Below, one piece after another: positions 1 through 5,187 of a stretch of 5,669 nt of DNA (the stretch's first letter is position 1; the number at the start of each line of letters is the position of its first letter). The stretch spans positions 1 through 5,669 of the forward strand of contig CAJMOL010000120.1 of the NCBI GenBank assembly GCA_905215095.1, read 5' to 3'. A program made the translations under genes and the position numbers. The notes beneath the pieces are model-generated. The model did not search any database. It was not told the DNA's origin and was given only the letters and a program-made list of their open reading frames with translations. This DNA is from an uncultured bacterium. GTDB taxonomy: Bacteria; Actinomycetota; Coriobacteriia; Coriobacteriales; Coriobacteriaceae.

Positions 1-219
1 GACGGCAGTCTTCTTGGGCTTGACCGGTGCCGAAGCGGCCTCACTTACCGGATCGATAATCTCGGACTGAACAACGGCCGTCATCTTTTCCTGCGTCTCG
101 CGGAACTGACGGATGGCACGGCCGATCGTGCGGCCCATCTGCGGGAGCTTATCCGGGCCAAACAGCAAAAAGCCGAAGACCACGATGATCGCGAGCTCAC
201 CCTCTCCAATACCAAACAC
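1..219 (-). CDS. TatA/TatB-family twin-arginine translocase subunit, 5' part (runs off the left edge)
   Basis: The first 73 codons of a small membrane protein of the twin-arginine translocation system, which exports folded proteins across the cytoplasmic membrane. The visible protein starts MFGIGEGEL. It has one hydrophobic segment at about residues 9-21, then the family hinge FGP (20-22) and LPxxGRxxG (25-33), followed by a charged amphipathic helix at about 34-50. After that a low-complexity Ser/Ala/Pro/Lys tail begins and leaves the window. This is the Hcf106/TatA architecture. Glu8 and the MFxIGxxEL start resemble TatB, while the FG hinge resembles TatA, so I do not assign a letter. The GTG at 217-219 is chosen because GGAGG (225-229) lies 5 bases before it; an ATG slightly upstream (221-223) is out of frame and hits a stop within a few codons. 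A 7-bp hairpin sits directly before the ribosome binding site. Confidence 0.88.
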   Translation of the reverse strand, partial: MFGIGEGELAIIVVFGFLLFGPDKLPQMGRTIGRAIRQFRETQEKMTAVVQSEIIDPVSEAASAPVKPKKTAV

Positions 220-224
220 ACATA

Positions 225-251
225 CCTCCAAGGCTCGATGTGAGTCGAGCC
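225..251 (-). promoter_or_regulatory. Hairpin and ribosome binding site in the tat gene leader
   Basis: Positions 232-238 (GGCTCGA) and 245-251 (TCGAGCC) form a perfect 7-bp inverted repeat around a 6-base loop. On the minus strand the hairpin ends two bases before GGAGG (225-229), which is the ribosome binding site of the GTG start at 219. It could modulate ribosome access, protect the 5' end of the mRNA, or be a DNA operator. The sequence is direct evidence for the repeat only; the role is inferred. Confidence 0.5.
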
Positions 252-294
252 CGCACCGCGCCATTCGGCCGGAACTCGTCTATTCATTCGGTCA

Positions 295-300
295 AGTATA
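295..300 (-). promoter_or_regulatory. Candidate -10 element for the tat gene
   Basis: The minus strand reads TATACT here, five of six matches to the TATAAT consensus. It would start transcription near position 288, giving a leader of about 70 bases that includes the 232-251 hairpin. No good -35 is visible at 16-18 bases spacing, because that space is filled by the 301-328 inverted repeat. The same hexamer occurs before the aminotransferase gene. Confidence 0.4.
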
Positions 301-328
301 GCGCCCGGACGCCAAAACGTCCGAGCGC
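301..328 (-). terminator. Inverted repeat after the STAS gene, possible weak terminator
   Basis: GCGCCCGGACG (301-311) pairs with CGTCCGAGCGC (318-328), giving 11 base pairs with one G-U wobble and a 6-base loop. It lies about 45 bases past the STAS stop codon. The minus-strand sequence that follows, TATACTTGA, is a poor U-tract, so termination would be weak or factor-assisted. Because the repeat directly abuts a candidate -10 (295-300), it could instead be an operator for the tat promoter. Two shorter stems (GCCC/GGGC at about 354-367 and TGCC/GGCA at 341-352) lie between it and the STAS stop. Confidence 0.45.
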
Positions 329-372
329 ATCACAAACATATGCCAAACGGCACGCCCTTTTGGGGGCAAAGA

Positions 373-687
373 TTATGCAGCGGTGATCGAAATCTCCTGG
401 TCGACACCCAACAGCTGGACCACGCGCATCACCGGGGGCTGCACATTGGTGCAGCTAAAGCGCTTGCCGTGGTCGACCGCGTGGTGCGCGGCGCCCACGA
501 GCACGCCAATGCCCGTCGAATCGATGTAGCTCACCTGGGCAAAATCGAGCTCAACGGCCTCAGTGGGCTGCTCGAGCGCCAGGTCGATGGCATTGCGCAG
601 GCTATCGGCGTTAGAGATATCGATCTCGCCGGTTACCTTAATGGTGTAGAGCTCTGGCGTGGGGTTGGTGGAAATACCCAAATCCAT
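373..687 (-). CDS. STAS-domain anti-sigma-factor antagonist (RsbV/SpoIIAA type)
   Basis: A 104-residue cytoplasmic protein made of a single STAS domain, the usual length for stand-alone anti-anti-sigma factors. In this family the unphosphorylated protein binds a serine-kinase anti-sigma factor and frees the sigma factor; phosphorylation of one serine switches it off. The expected motif is present as DSTGIGVL, with candidate phosphosite Ser57 preceded by Asp56. The N-terminal strand and ITGEID-like segment (YTIKVTGEIDISNA, about residues 14-27) also fit. ATG at 685-687 is preceded by AAAGGAG (695-701) at 7 bases. No RsbW-type kinase or sigma factor is in the window, so its partner is unknown. 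It lies 51 bases downstream of the aminotransferase gene on the same strand; co-transcription is possible, though a weak -10-like TACTAT (719-724) could also drive it alone. Confidence 0.9.
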   Translation of the reverse strand: MDLGISTNPTPELYTIKVTGEIDISNADSLRNAIDLALEQPTEAVELDFAQVSYIDSTGIGVLVGAAHHAVDHGKRFSCTNVQPPVMRVVQLLGVDQEISITAA

Positions 688-709
688 GTATACGCTCCTT
701 TACGTATCG
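688..709 (-). promoter_or_regulatory. STAS gene ribosome binding site inside a small hairpin loop
   Basis: On the minus strand ATACG (703-707) and CGTAT (690-694) form a 5-bp stem, and the 8-base loop between them is TAAAGGAG, which contains the whole ribosome binding site. The stem is short and AT-containing, so it is marginal. A loop position would present the site rather than hide it. This is inference from sequence only. Confidence 0.35.
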
Positions 710-738
710 AAAGTGCGGATAGTACGGGAAGCCGCGCG

Positions 739-2043
739 TTAGGCGCGCTCGGCACGCGCAAGCTCGGCAGCGACGAGCTTCACAGCCAGCACCAGCACAT
801 CGAGCGCGGCCTCCAGGTCCTCGACCGTGGGATAGCTCGGCGCGATGCGGATGTTGGTGTCGCGCGGGTCCTTGCCATAAGGCCAGGTGGCACCAGCCGG
901 CGTGAGCTTGACGCCCAGGTCGGCGCAAAGCGCGGCGACCTTCTGGGCCGAGCCCTCGGGGCCATCGAAGCTTACAAAGTAGCCGCCGCGGGGGTGCGTC
1001 CAAGTGGCGCAGCCCGTGTCGCCCAAGCCCTCGGTGAGCTTGCGCTCGACAGCCTCAAAGCGCGGGCGCAGGAACTCGGCATGCTTTTTCATGTGCTCCT
1101 TGACCGCCTCGATGGTAGGAAGGAAGCGCACGTGACGCAGCTGGTTGAGCTTGTCGGCGCTGATGAGGCCGGCCTTCAGGCGCTTGGAGAACTCGGCGAT
1201 GACCGAGGGGCTCGCACCGATAAAGCCGATGCCGGCGCCCGGGAAGGTGATCTTGGACGTCGAGGCAAAGGCCACCACGCGGTCCTCGGTGCCCGCCGCG
1301 CGAGCGAGGTCAAAGATGTTTGCGAGCTCGTCGGTCTCGTCGTACAGGTCGTGCACGCAATAGGCGTTGTCCCAGAAGATACGGAAATCGGGCGCGGCTG
1401 TGGGCATCTCGACCAGGCGGCGCACAGTGTCCTCGCTAAAGGTGATGCCCGTGGGGTTGGAATACTTGGGCACGCACCAGATACCCTTGATGGAATCGTC
1501 GGCGGCAACGAGGCGCTCGATCTCGTCCATGTCGGGGCCGTTGTCAGTCATCGCGACGGGGACGTTCTCGATGCCCAAGTCGGCGGTGATACCAAAGTGG
1601 CGATCGTAGCCGGGAACGGGGCACAGGAACTTGACCTTCTTGCCGTCGTGCGCGGCCTCGTAGGCGTCCCAGGGCTCGCTGCCGCACGAGCCGCAACGCC
1701 AGAACATACCGGCGATATCGTGCTCGATCAGCAAGCTCGACGAACCCAGCACGAGCGTCTGCTCGGCGGGGCAGCCCAGGAGCTCCCCTGCCAACTTGCG
1801 TGCCGAAGGAATACCCTCGAAGCAGCCGTAGTTGGAACAATCGACGTTGCCATCGTGCAGATCGGCGTCGGCATTGAGGATATCGAGCATGGGGCGCGAG
1901 ATGTCCACCTGGGAGGGCGACGGCTTGCCGCGGGCCATGTCGAGCGCCAGGCCCTTGGCCTTGACCTCGGCGACCTCGGCTTTGAGCGCCTCGATGGCGG
2001 CATCGAGTTCGGTGGTTTCCATCTTCTGGTAGATCGTCTGCAT
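739..2043 (-). CDS. PLP-dependent class I aminotransferase, subgroup Ic (AspT-like)
   Basis: A 434-residue fold-type I aminotransferase. It matches, from memory, the corynebacterial AspT type (Pfam Aminotran_MocR/PF12897 group), whose members are aspartate aminotransferases moving an amino group between aspartate and 2-oxoglutarate with pyridoxal phosphate. Visible motifs in order: ARGKPS (37-42), NYG (71-73), CPVPGYDRHF (141-150), VPKYSNPTG (192-199; Asn196), FWDNAY (223-228; Asp225 for the PLP ring nitrogen, Tyr228), STSKITFPGAG (261-271; Lys264 the Schiff-base lysine), and NIRIAPS (397-403; Arg399 for the substrate carboxylate). All key residues are present and the length fits the family (about 425-435). 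ATG 2041-2043 is preferred, with GAAAGG (2053-2058) 9 bases before it; the internal Met8 has no comparable site. The substrate cannot be fixed from sequence alone. The gene is divergent from the small plus-strand gene and upstream of the STAS gene. Confidence 0.92.
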   Translation of the reverse strand: MQTIYQKMETTELDAAIEALKAEVAEVKAKGLALDMARGKPSPSQVDISRPMLDILNADADLHDGNVDCSNYGCFEGIPSARKLAGELLGCPAEQTLVLGSSSLLIEHDIAGMFWRCGSCGSEPWDAYEAAHDGKKVKFLCPVPGYDRHFGITADLGIENVPVAMTDNGPDMDEIERLVAADDSIKGIWCVPKYSNPTGITFSEDTVRRLVEMPTAAPDFRIFWDNAYCVHDLYDETDELANIFDLARAAGTEDRVVAFASTSKITFPGAGIGFIGASPSVIAEFSKRLKAGLISADKLNQLRHVRFLPTIEAVKEHMKKHAEFLRPRFEAVERKLTEGLGDTGCATWTHPRGGYFVSFDGPEGSAQKVAALCADLGVKLTPAGATWPYGKDPRDTNIRIAPSYPTVEDLEAALDVLVLAVKLVAAELARAERA

Positions 2044-2085
2044 GGGGTGCGACCTTTCGCGAAGCGGTACGTTGCAGTTCGTCTA

Positions 2086-2091
2086 AGTATA
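2086..2091 (-). promoter_or_regulatory. Candidate -10 element for the aminotransferase gene
   Basis: The minus strand reads TATACT, a five-of-six match to the -10 consensus, about 42 bases before the start codon. Transcription would begin near 2079 with a leader of about 35 bases. No clear -35 is present at the standard spacing. Confidence 0.45.
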
Positions 2092-2121
2092 GACCGCCAC
2101 CGCCGCAACGTTATGAAGCCG

Positions 2122-2130
2122 TGATAGATT
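2122..2130 (+). promoter_or_regulatory. Candidate extended -10 for the small plus-strand gene
   Basis: TGATAGATT has the TGN-TANNNT form of an extended -10, which can work without a good -35. It would start transcription near 2137 and give a leader of about 57 bases to the ATG at 2194. It sits about 30 bases from the opposing -10 candidate at 2086-2091, so the two promoters would be back to back. Confidence 0.35.
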
Positions 2131-2162
2131 AAGTCCATCGCAATGAATTACGAATCGCCGCG

Positions 2163-2189
2163 CACGCCGGCGTGGAGCGCCCAAGGAGG
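2163..2189 (+). promoter_or_regulatory. Palindrome, hairpin and ribosome binding site before the small gene
   Basis: CACGCCGGCGTG (2163-2174) is a perfect 12-base palindrome. Overlapping it, GGCG (2169-2172) and CGCC (2178-2181) can form a short hairpin ending one base before the strong ribosome binding site AAGGAGG (2183-2189). The palindrome could be an operator in the divergent region or simply GC-rich leader structure. Confidence 0.4.
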
Positions 2190-2193
2190 CACT

Positions 2194-2448
2194 ATGGAGT
2201 ACGGATCGTTCCAGGCCGAAGAATTCGGCGACCTGCAGCGCCTGGTCGACGGACTATTTTACGACCGCCACGCCATCGACCGCCTGGATCTGATCGTACA
2301 GGCCGAAATCTTGGACCTGGCGCCCGATCTCATGGAAATCGTCAACCTGCTACCGCCCGGCTATTACGACCGCCAGTCACTTTGCGACCAGCTCAACTCC
2401 GCCTTGGCCGCCCACGGCTGGGGCGCCATCTACGGCACCGTGGAATAA
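2194..2448 (+). CDS. Small acidic hypothetical protein (84 aa), possibly DUF2795-like
   Basis: An 84-residue protein of unknown function. I choose ATG 2194 because AAGGAGG (2183-2189) lies four bases before it; an in-frame ATG at 2143 would put that site inside the gene. The protein is strongly acidic (15 Asp/Glu against 4 Arg), contains no lysine, and has no signal peptide or membrane segment. It appears mostly helical, with a helix at about 28-50 followed by LLPPGYYDR (residues about 52-60) and another helix ending in HGWG. The pattern 'helix, then LPxxxYxxxxxL' faintly recalls the small DUF2795 domain, but I cannot confirm this. It is the only plus-strand gene: divergent from the aminotransferase gene, convergent with nhaA, and followed 31 bases later by a terminator. 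The strong ribosome binding site and compact terminator support a real gene. Confidence 0.75.
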   Translation: MEYGSFQAEEFGDLQRLVDGLFYDRHAIDRLDLIVQAEILDLAPDLMEIVNLLPPGYYDRQSLCDQLNSALAAHGWGAIYGTVE

Positions 2449-2479
2449 ACCTAGTCATTTAAGAACGTCCCCAATGACT

Positions 2480-2517
2480 AAAACGCCACCTGTGATGGTG
2501 TTCACAGGCGGCGTTTT
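2480..2517. terminator. Bidirectional intrinsic terminator between convergent genes
   Basis: AAAACGCC (2480-2487) pairs with GGCGTTTT (2510-2517), and CCTGTGA (2489-2495) pairs with TCACAGG (2502-2508). That is 15 base pairs with one A/C mismatch (2488/2509) and the 6-base loop TGGTGT. The A-rich and T-rich ends supply short U-tracts in both directions. It lies between the stop of the small plus-strand gene (2448) and the stop of nhaA (2535), so it would end both transcripts. Confidence 0.88.
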
Positions 2518-2534
2518 CAAACTTGTATGTGCTC

Positions 2535-3893
2535 TTACTCGCCCTTGGGCGCGGGGTGTTTGCAGACAACACTCATGTAGATCATGCCGAGCACGGCAGC
2601 GGTGACCGAACCGGCAAGAATAGCGGCCTTGGCAGCCAGGACCTCGAACTGGGCCGTCGGGAAGGCGAGGCCGCTGATGAGGATCGACATGGTAAAGCCG
2701 ATGCCGCCCAGAATACCCACGCCAGCGATCATGTGCCAGTTGACGTTGCGCGGCAACTGGCAAACCTTGAGCTTAACCAGGGCGAACGTCATGCCAAAGA
2801 TGCCGATCGGCTTGCCCAGCAGCATGCCAAAGTACACGCCGAGCGTCACCGGGTCGGTGAGCAGCGTGCTCATGTCCACGCCCACTAGGCGAACCTGTGC
2901 GTTCACGAACGCAAAGATCGGCAGAATCACAAAGTTGACCGGCGTGGAGATCAGACGCTCCATGCGAATGAGAGGCGGGGTCACGCGGTGCATGACGCGC
3001 TCGACCTTGGTGGTCGAAACGGTAAAGTCATGCTGGCCCAAGATGTGCGCCTCGTCGTCGTAGCGGTCGTCGAGCAGCGGCAGGCACTCGCCCAACCAAT
3101 CGGTGAGGCTATCGAGCTTAACGCCGCACTTGGCCGGGATGGTAAAGGCCAAGATGACGCCAGCAAGCGTGGCATGTACGCCGCTCTTGAACATGCAGAA
3201 CCACAGCAGCAAACCCAGCACCGAGTACGGGGCAAGGCGGTAATGCTGCGTCTTGTTGAGCCACACGAGCGCGCAGGTCACAAGCGCGGCGGCGCCCAAC
3301 CAAAACGGATTGGGGCTCTGACCGTAGAAGATGGCGATGGCGGCGATAGAGATGAGGTCGTCGGCGATGGCGAGCGTCGAGAAGAACACGCGCACGCCGT
3401 TGGGCACGCGATTGCCCAAAAGCGACAGCACGCCCAGTGCGAAGGCAATATCGGTTGCCATGGGGATGGCCCAACCGTTGTGAGCGCCGGCATGGTTAAA
3501 GATCAGGTAGATGCAGGCGGGAACGACGACGCCGCCCACGGCCGCCAGCATGGGAAGCATGGCCTGGCGCGGGGTTTTGAGCTCGCCGACCGTCATCTCG
3601 TACTTAAGCTCAATACCCACCAACAAAAAGAAAATCGCCATGAGAAAGTCGTTGACGAAAAGCTCAACGGTGAGACCGGCCGTAAGGTTGCCCAGACCCA
3701 CATACAGCGGGGTCTCCAAAAAGTGATGGATGGCCTCATAGGCATCGGTATTGGCGCAAATGACGGCGGCGATGGCGGCGAAGACCATGACGGCGGCGGA
3801 AATCGTGCCGTTCTCGGCGATGCGCTCCCAGATGTCGTGACGCTCAAAGCGCTTGCGCTCACGGACGTTGAACAGCTGCTCGGGTGCTGCCAT
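2535..3893 (-). CDS. nhaA: NhaA-family Na+/H+ antiporter
   Basis: A 452-residue polytopic membrane protein that exchanges internal Na+ (or Li+) for external H+, supporting pH and sodium homeostasis. Family motifs are clear: VNDFLMAIFFLLVGIELK (about 80-97), the MATDIAFALGVLSLLGNRVP block (145-164; Asp148), LAIADD (174-179) with the paired ion-binding aspartates Asp178-Asp179 (equivalent to E. coli Asp163-Asp164), GVHATLAGVILAF (238-250), LGKP with Lys361 (equivalent to E. coli Lys300), and GILGGIGFTMSILISGLAF (393-411). It is longer than the 388-residue E. coli protein because of an N-terminal extension and a loop of about 58 residues (about 254-311) containing an acidic DDRYDDE cluster. ATG 3891-3893 is supported by AAAGGAG (3900-3906) at 6 bases. 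A terminator-like hairpin (3927-3962) in its leader may attenuate expression. Transcription ends at the shared terminator 2480-2517. Confidence 0.95.
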   Translation of the reverse strand: MAAPEQLFNVRERKRFERHDIWERIAENGTISAAVMVFAAIAAVICANTDAYEAIHHFLETPLYVGLGNLTAGLTVELFVNDFLMAIFFLLVGIELKYEMTVGELKTPRQAMLPMLAAVGGVVVPACIYLIFNHAGAHNGWAIPMATDIAFALGVLSLLGNRVPNGVRVFFSTLAIADDLISIAAIAIFYGQSPNPFWLGAAALVTCALVWLNKTQHYRLAPYSVLGLLLWFCMFKSGVHATLAGVILAFTIPAKCGVKLDSLTDWLGECLPLLDDRYDDEAHILGQHDFTVSTTKVERVMHRVTPPLIRMERLISTPVNFVILPIFAFVNAQVRLVGVDMSTLLTDPVTLGVYFGMLLGKPIGIFGMTFALVKLKVCQLPRNVNWHMIAGVGILGGIGFTMSILISGLAFPTAQFEVLAAKAAILAGSVTAAVLGMIYMSVVCKHPAPKGE

Positions 3894-3899
3894 GGGCGG

Positions 3900-3923
3900 C
3901 TCCTTTCACGGGAAGGCTCCCGT
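3900..3923 (-). promoter_or_regulatory. nhaA ribosome binding site with adjacent hairpin
   Basis: ACGGGA (3908-3913) and TCCCGT (3918-3923) form a perfect 6-bp stem with a 4-base loop. On the minus strand it ends one base before AAAGGAG (3900-3906), the nhaA ribosome binding site. The terminator-like hairpin 3927-3962 lies just upstream, so two stems are stacked in the last 70 bases before the start codon. Confidence 0.5.
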
Positions 3924-3926
3924 CTT

Positions 3927-3962
3927 AAAAAAGCACGGCCCGCCCAAGTGGCGGCGCCGCGC
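3927..3962 (-). terminator. Terminator-like hairpin in the nhaA leader (possible attenuator)
   Basis: On the minus strand GCGCGGCGCCGCC (3950-3962) pairs with GGCGGGCCGTGC (3933-3944): 12 base pairs with one wobble and one bulged base (3955), loop ACTTG, followed directly by six U (3927-3932). This is a textbook intrinsic terminator, yet it ends only 33 bases before the nhaA start codon. The upstream ppaC gene already has its own terminator at 4102-4141. It is therefore either a backup terminator, with an nhaA promoter hidden in the short remaining space, or a leader attenuator controlling nhaA. Confidence 0.75.
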
Positions 3963-4101
3963 TCTAACGTATTACGCTTGCATCTAGCCTACCCTGCACG
4001 ACAAGCACGCAGGCGTGGCCGAAAAGCGGAACCACAGGTTGAACATTATTTGCCCAACGGCACGGGCACGCCTGTCCAAGAGACGACGCGGCGCCATGCA
4101 C
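3963..4101 (-). other. Gene-free nhaA upstream region
   Basis: I see no gene here. The stretch holds a hairpin on the minus strand (3993-4013, CCTGC/GCAGG plus inner wobbles, 8 pairs around a 5-base loop). It also holds CGCGGCGCC (4087-4095), which is complementary to GGCGCCGCG (3953-3961) in the terminator stem. Weak -10-like words occur (TAGGCT near 3985-3990, TAATGT near 4044-4049), but none has a convincing -35. It may be leader RNA or simply spacer. Confidence 0.4.
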
Positions 4102-4141
4102 AAAAAACGACCGGAGCGCGGGGCGTCCGTGATCCGGTCGT
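4102..4141 (-). terminator. Intrinsic terminator of the pyrophosphatase gene
   Basis: ACGACCGGA (4107-4115) and TCCGGTCGT (4133-4141) form a perfect 9-bp stem. On the minus strand it is followed by a run of six T (4102-4107, the last one shared with the stem). The 17-base loop is GC-rich and can form an alternative inner pairing. It begins 20 bases past the ppaC stop codon. Confidence 0.87.
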
Positions 4142-4144
4142 GGC

Positions 4145-4160
4145 GTTTAGTGAACTAAAC
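4145..4160. repeat. 16-base perfect inverted repeat next to the ppaC stop
   Basis: GTTTAG (4145-4150) and CTAAAC (4155-4160) flank a 4-base centre and directly abut the ppaC stop codon (4161-4163). It lies between the stop and the terminator. It may be a small 3'-UTR hairpin; there is no U-tract after it, so it is not a terminator itself. Confidence 0.5.
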
Positions 4161-5084
4161 CTAGCAGGCGGCCATGATGGGGGCAGCGACCTGCTTCTTA
4201 CGGGAGAGGACGCCCGGCATCCAGACGCCGTCGTGCTCGTCGGCAATGCCCAGGCCCTTCTGAGCGGCCTCGGTCTCGCCCTCGAGCAGGACCTGCGAGC
4301 CCTCCTCCATGATGTCGGTGATGCACAGGACAATGCCGTCAGCGCCCTTCTCGGCAGCGTAGGCGCGCATGGCCTCGCGAATCTCGTCGATCATGCCGAG
4401 TGCGCGGGTCTTGTCGACAGTCTCGTACTGGCCGATGAGCAGCTTCTTGCCGGCGGGCTCGAACATCTTGATGTCGTTGCCGACCATCTCGGCTGCGGTG
4501 AAGGAGCCGGACGGACGGGTGAGGAAGACCTCCATGCCAAACTTGACCGGGTCGACGCCCACCTGCTCGCCGAGCTTGGCGGCGACGGCGCGGTCGACAT
4601 CGGTGGTGGTGGGGCTCTTGAGCATGAGCGTGTCGGTCATCATGGCCGAGAGCAGCAGCTTGGCCTGAACGTCGGAAAGCTCAACGCCGAGCACGCCGGC
4701 GAGCTTGGTGACGATGGTGCAGCTGGAGCCCCAGGGCAGGCAGATGTAGTGCAGCGGGCCGGCGGTCTCGAAGTCGCCGATGCGGTGATGGTCGACGACA
4801 CCAAAGACCGTGGCGTCCTTAAGGCCGGCGACGGACTGGGCGGACTCGTTGTGGTCGGTGAGGACGACGAGCTGGCCGGCCTCGACGGACTCGATCACAC
4901 GGGGCTCGGCAATGCCGGCGTCGGCGAGCAGCTTGGCAGACTCTGCCGGAAGCTGACCAAGGGCGCAGGCCTCGTAGGTATTGCCGGCATACTCAACCTG
5001 GTTGAGCAGCTGGGACAGGACGACGGCGCTCATGATGGCGTCGTTATCGGGGTTCTGGTGACCAAAGACAAGAACGTTTGCCAT
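4161..5084 (-). CDS. ppaC: Manganese-dependent inorganic pyrophosphatase (DHH family, class II)
   Basis: A 307-residue cytosolic enzyme that hydrolyses pyrophosphate to two phosphates, pulling biosynthetic reactions forward. It has the two-domain class II layout without the inserted CBS/DRTGG regulatory domains, matching the length of the B. subtilis type. Metal ligands and motifs: GHQNPDND (8-15; His9, Asp13, Asp15), TDHNE (76-80; Asp77), VDHHRI (97-102; the DHH signature, His99-His100), and MMTDTLMLKSPT (148-159; Asp151) in the DHH domain. The C-terminal DHHA2 domain ends with the substrate-binding SRKKQV (294-299). All catalytic positions are present. ATG 5082-5084 is supported by GTGGAGG (5091-5097) at 6 bases. 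It appears monocistronic, with a candidate extended -10 at 5123-5131 and an intrinsic terminator at 4102-4141. Confidence 0.95.
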   Translation of the reverse strand: MANVLVFGHQNPDNDAIMSAVVLSQLLNQVEYAGNTYEACALGQLPAESAKLLADAGIAEPRVIESVEAGQLVVLTDHNESAQSVAGLKDATVFGVVDHHRIGDFETAGPLHYICLPWGSSCTIVTKLAGVLGVELSDVQAKLLLSAMMTDTLMLKSPTTTDVDRAVAAKLGEQVGVDPVKFGMEVFLTRPSGSFTAAEMVGNDIKMFEPAGKKLLIGQYETVDKTRALGMIDEIREAMRAYAAEKGADGIVLCITDIMEEGSQVLLEGETEAAQKGLGIADEHDGVWMPGVLSRKKQVAAPIMAAC

Positions 5085-5122
5085 GGGTATCCTCCACTTG
5101 ATATGTGTACTTAGACGTAGCT

Positions 5123-5131
5123 ATGGTAGCA
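5123..5131 (-). promoter_or_regulatory. Candidate extended -10 for ppaC
   Basis: The minus strand reads TGCTACCAT, which fits TGN-TANNNT. Transcription would start near 5116, about 32 bases before the ppaC start codon. No good -35 is seen. Confidence 0.35.
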
Positions 5132-5187
5132 CGCCGATGCCGAGCCTTCGCAGACGGAAGGGTCGCGGCACATTTTGGGGCAAGCAT

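Noticed and set aside
638..1003. Shorter minus-strand open frame overlapping the aminotransferase 3' end and the STAS start
   Set aside because: Its Arg/Ala-rich translation is an out-of-frame reading of the aminotransferase gene and has no ribosome binding site.
340..2124. A 594-codon open frame on the plus strand opposite the STAS and aminotransferase genes
   Set aside because: It is the antisense shadow of two well-recognised minus-strand genes and their spacer, kept open by high GC in third codon positions. It has no good ribosome binding site, and its translation shows no family motif.
2143..2193. Upstream in-frame ATG extending the small plus-strand gene by 17 residues
   Set aside because: The strong ribosome binding site AAGGAGG lies inside this extension and four bases before the ATG at 2194, and the extension would leave almost no leader after the candidate promoter.
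341..4064. Near-identical 14-base words TGCCAAACGGCACG (341-354) and TGCCCAACGGCACG (4051-4064)
   Set aside because: A rough estimate gives a few such one-mismatch 14-base pairs by chance in 5.7 kb, and the contexts differ (3' of the STAS gene versus upstream of nhaA).
2988..5114. A 708-codon open frame on the plus strand spanning nhaA, the spacer and ppaC
   Set aside because: It runs antisense to two enzymes with all their catalytic motifs and crosses two terminator-like hairpins. The translation is low-complexity Gly/Ala/Asp/His-rich, as expected of a GC-rich shadow frame.
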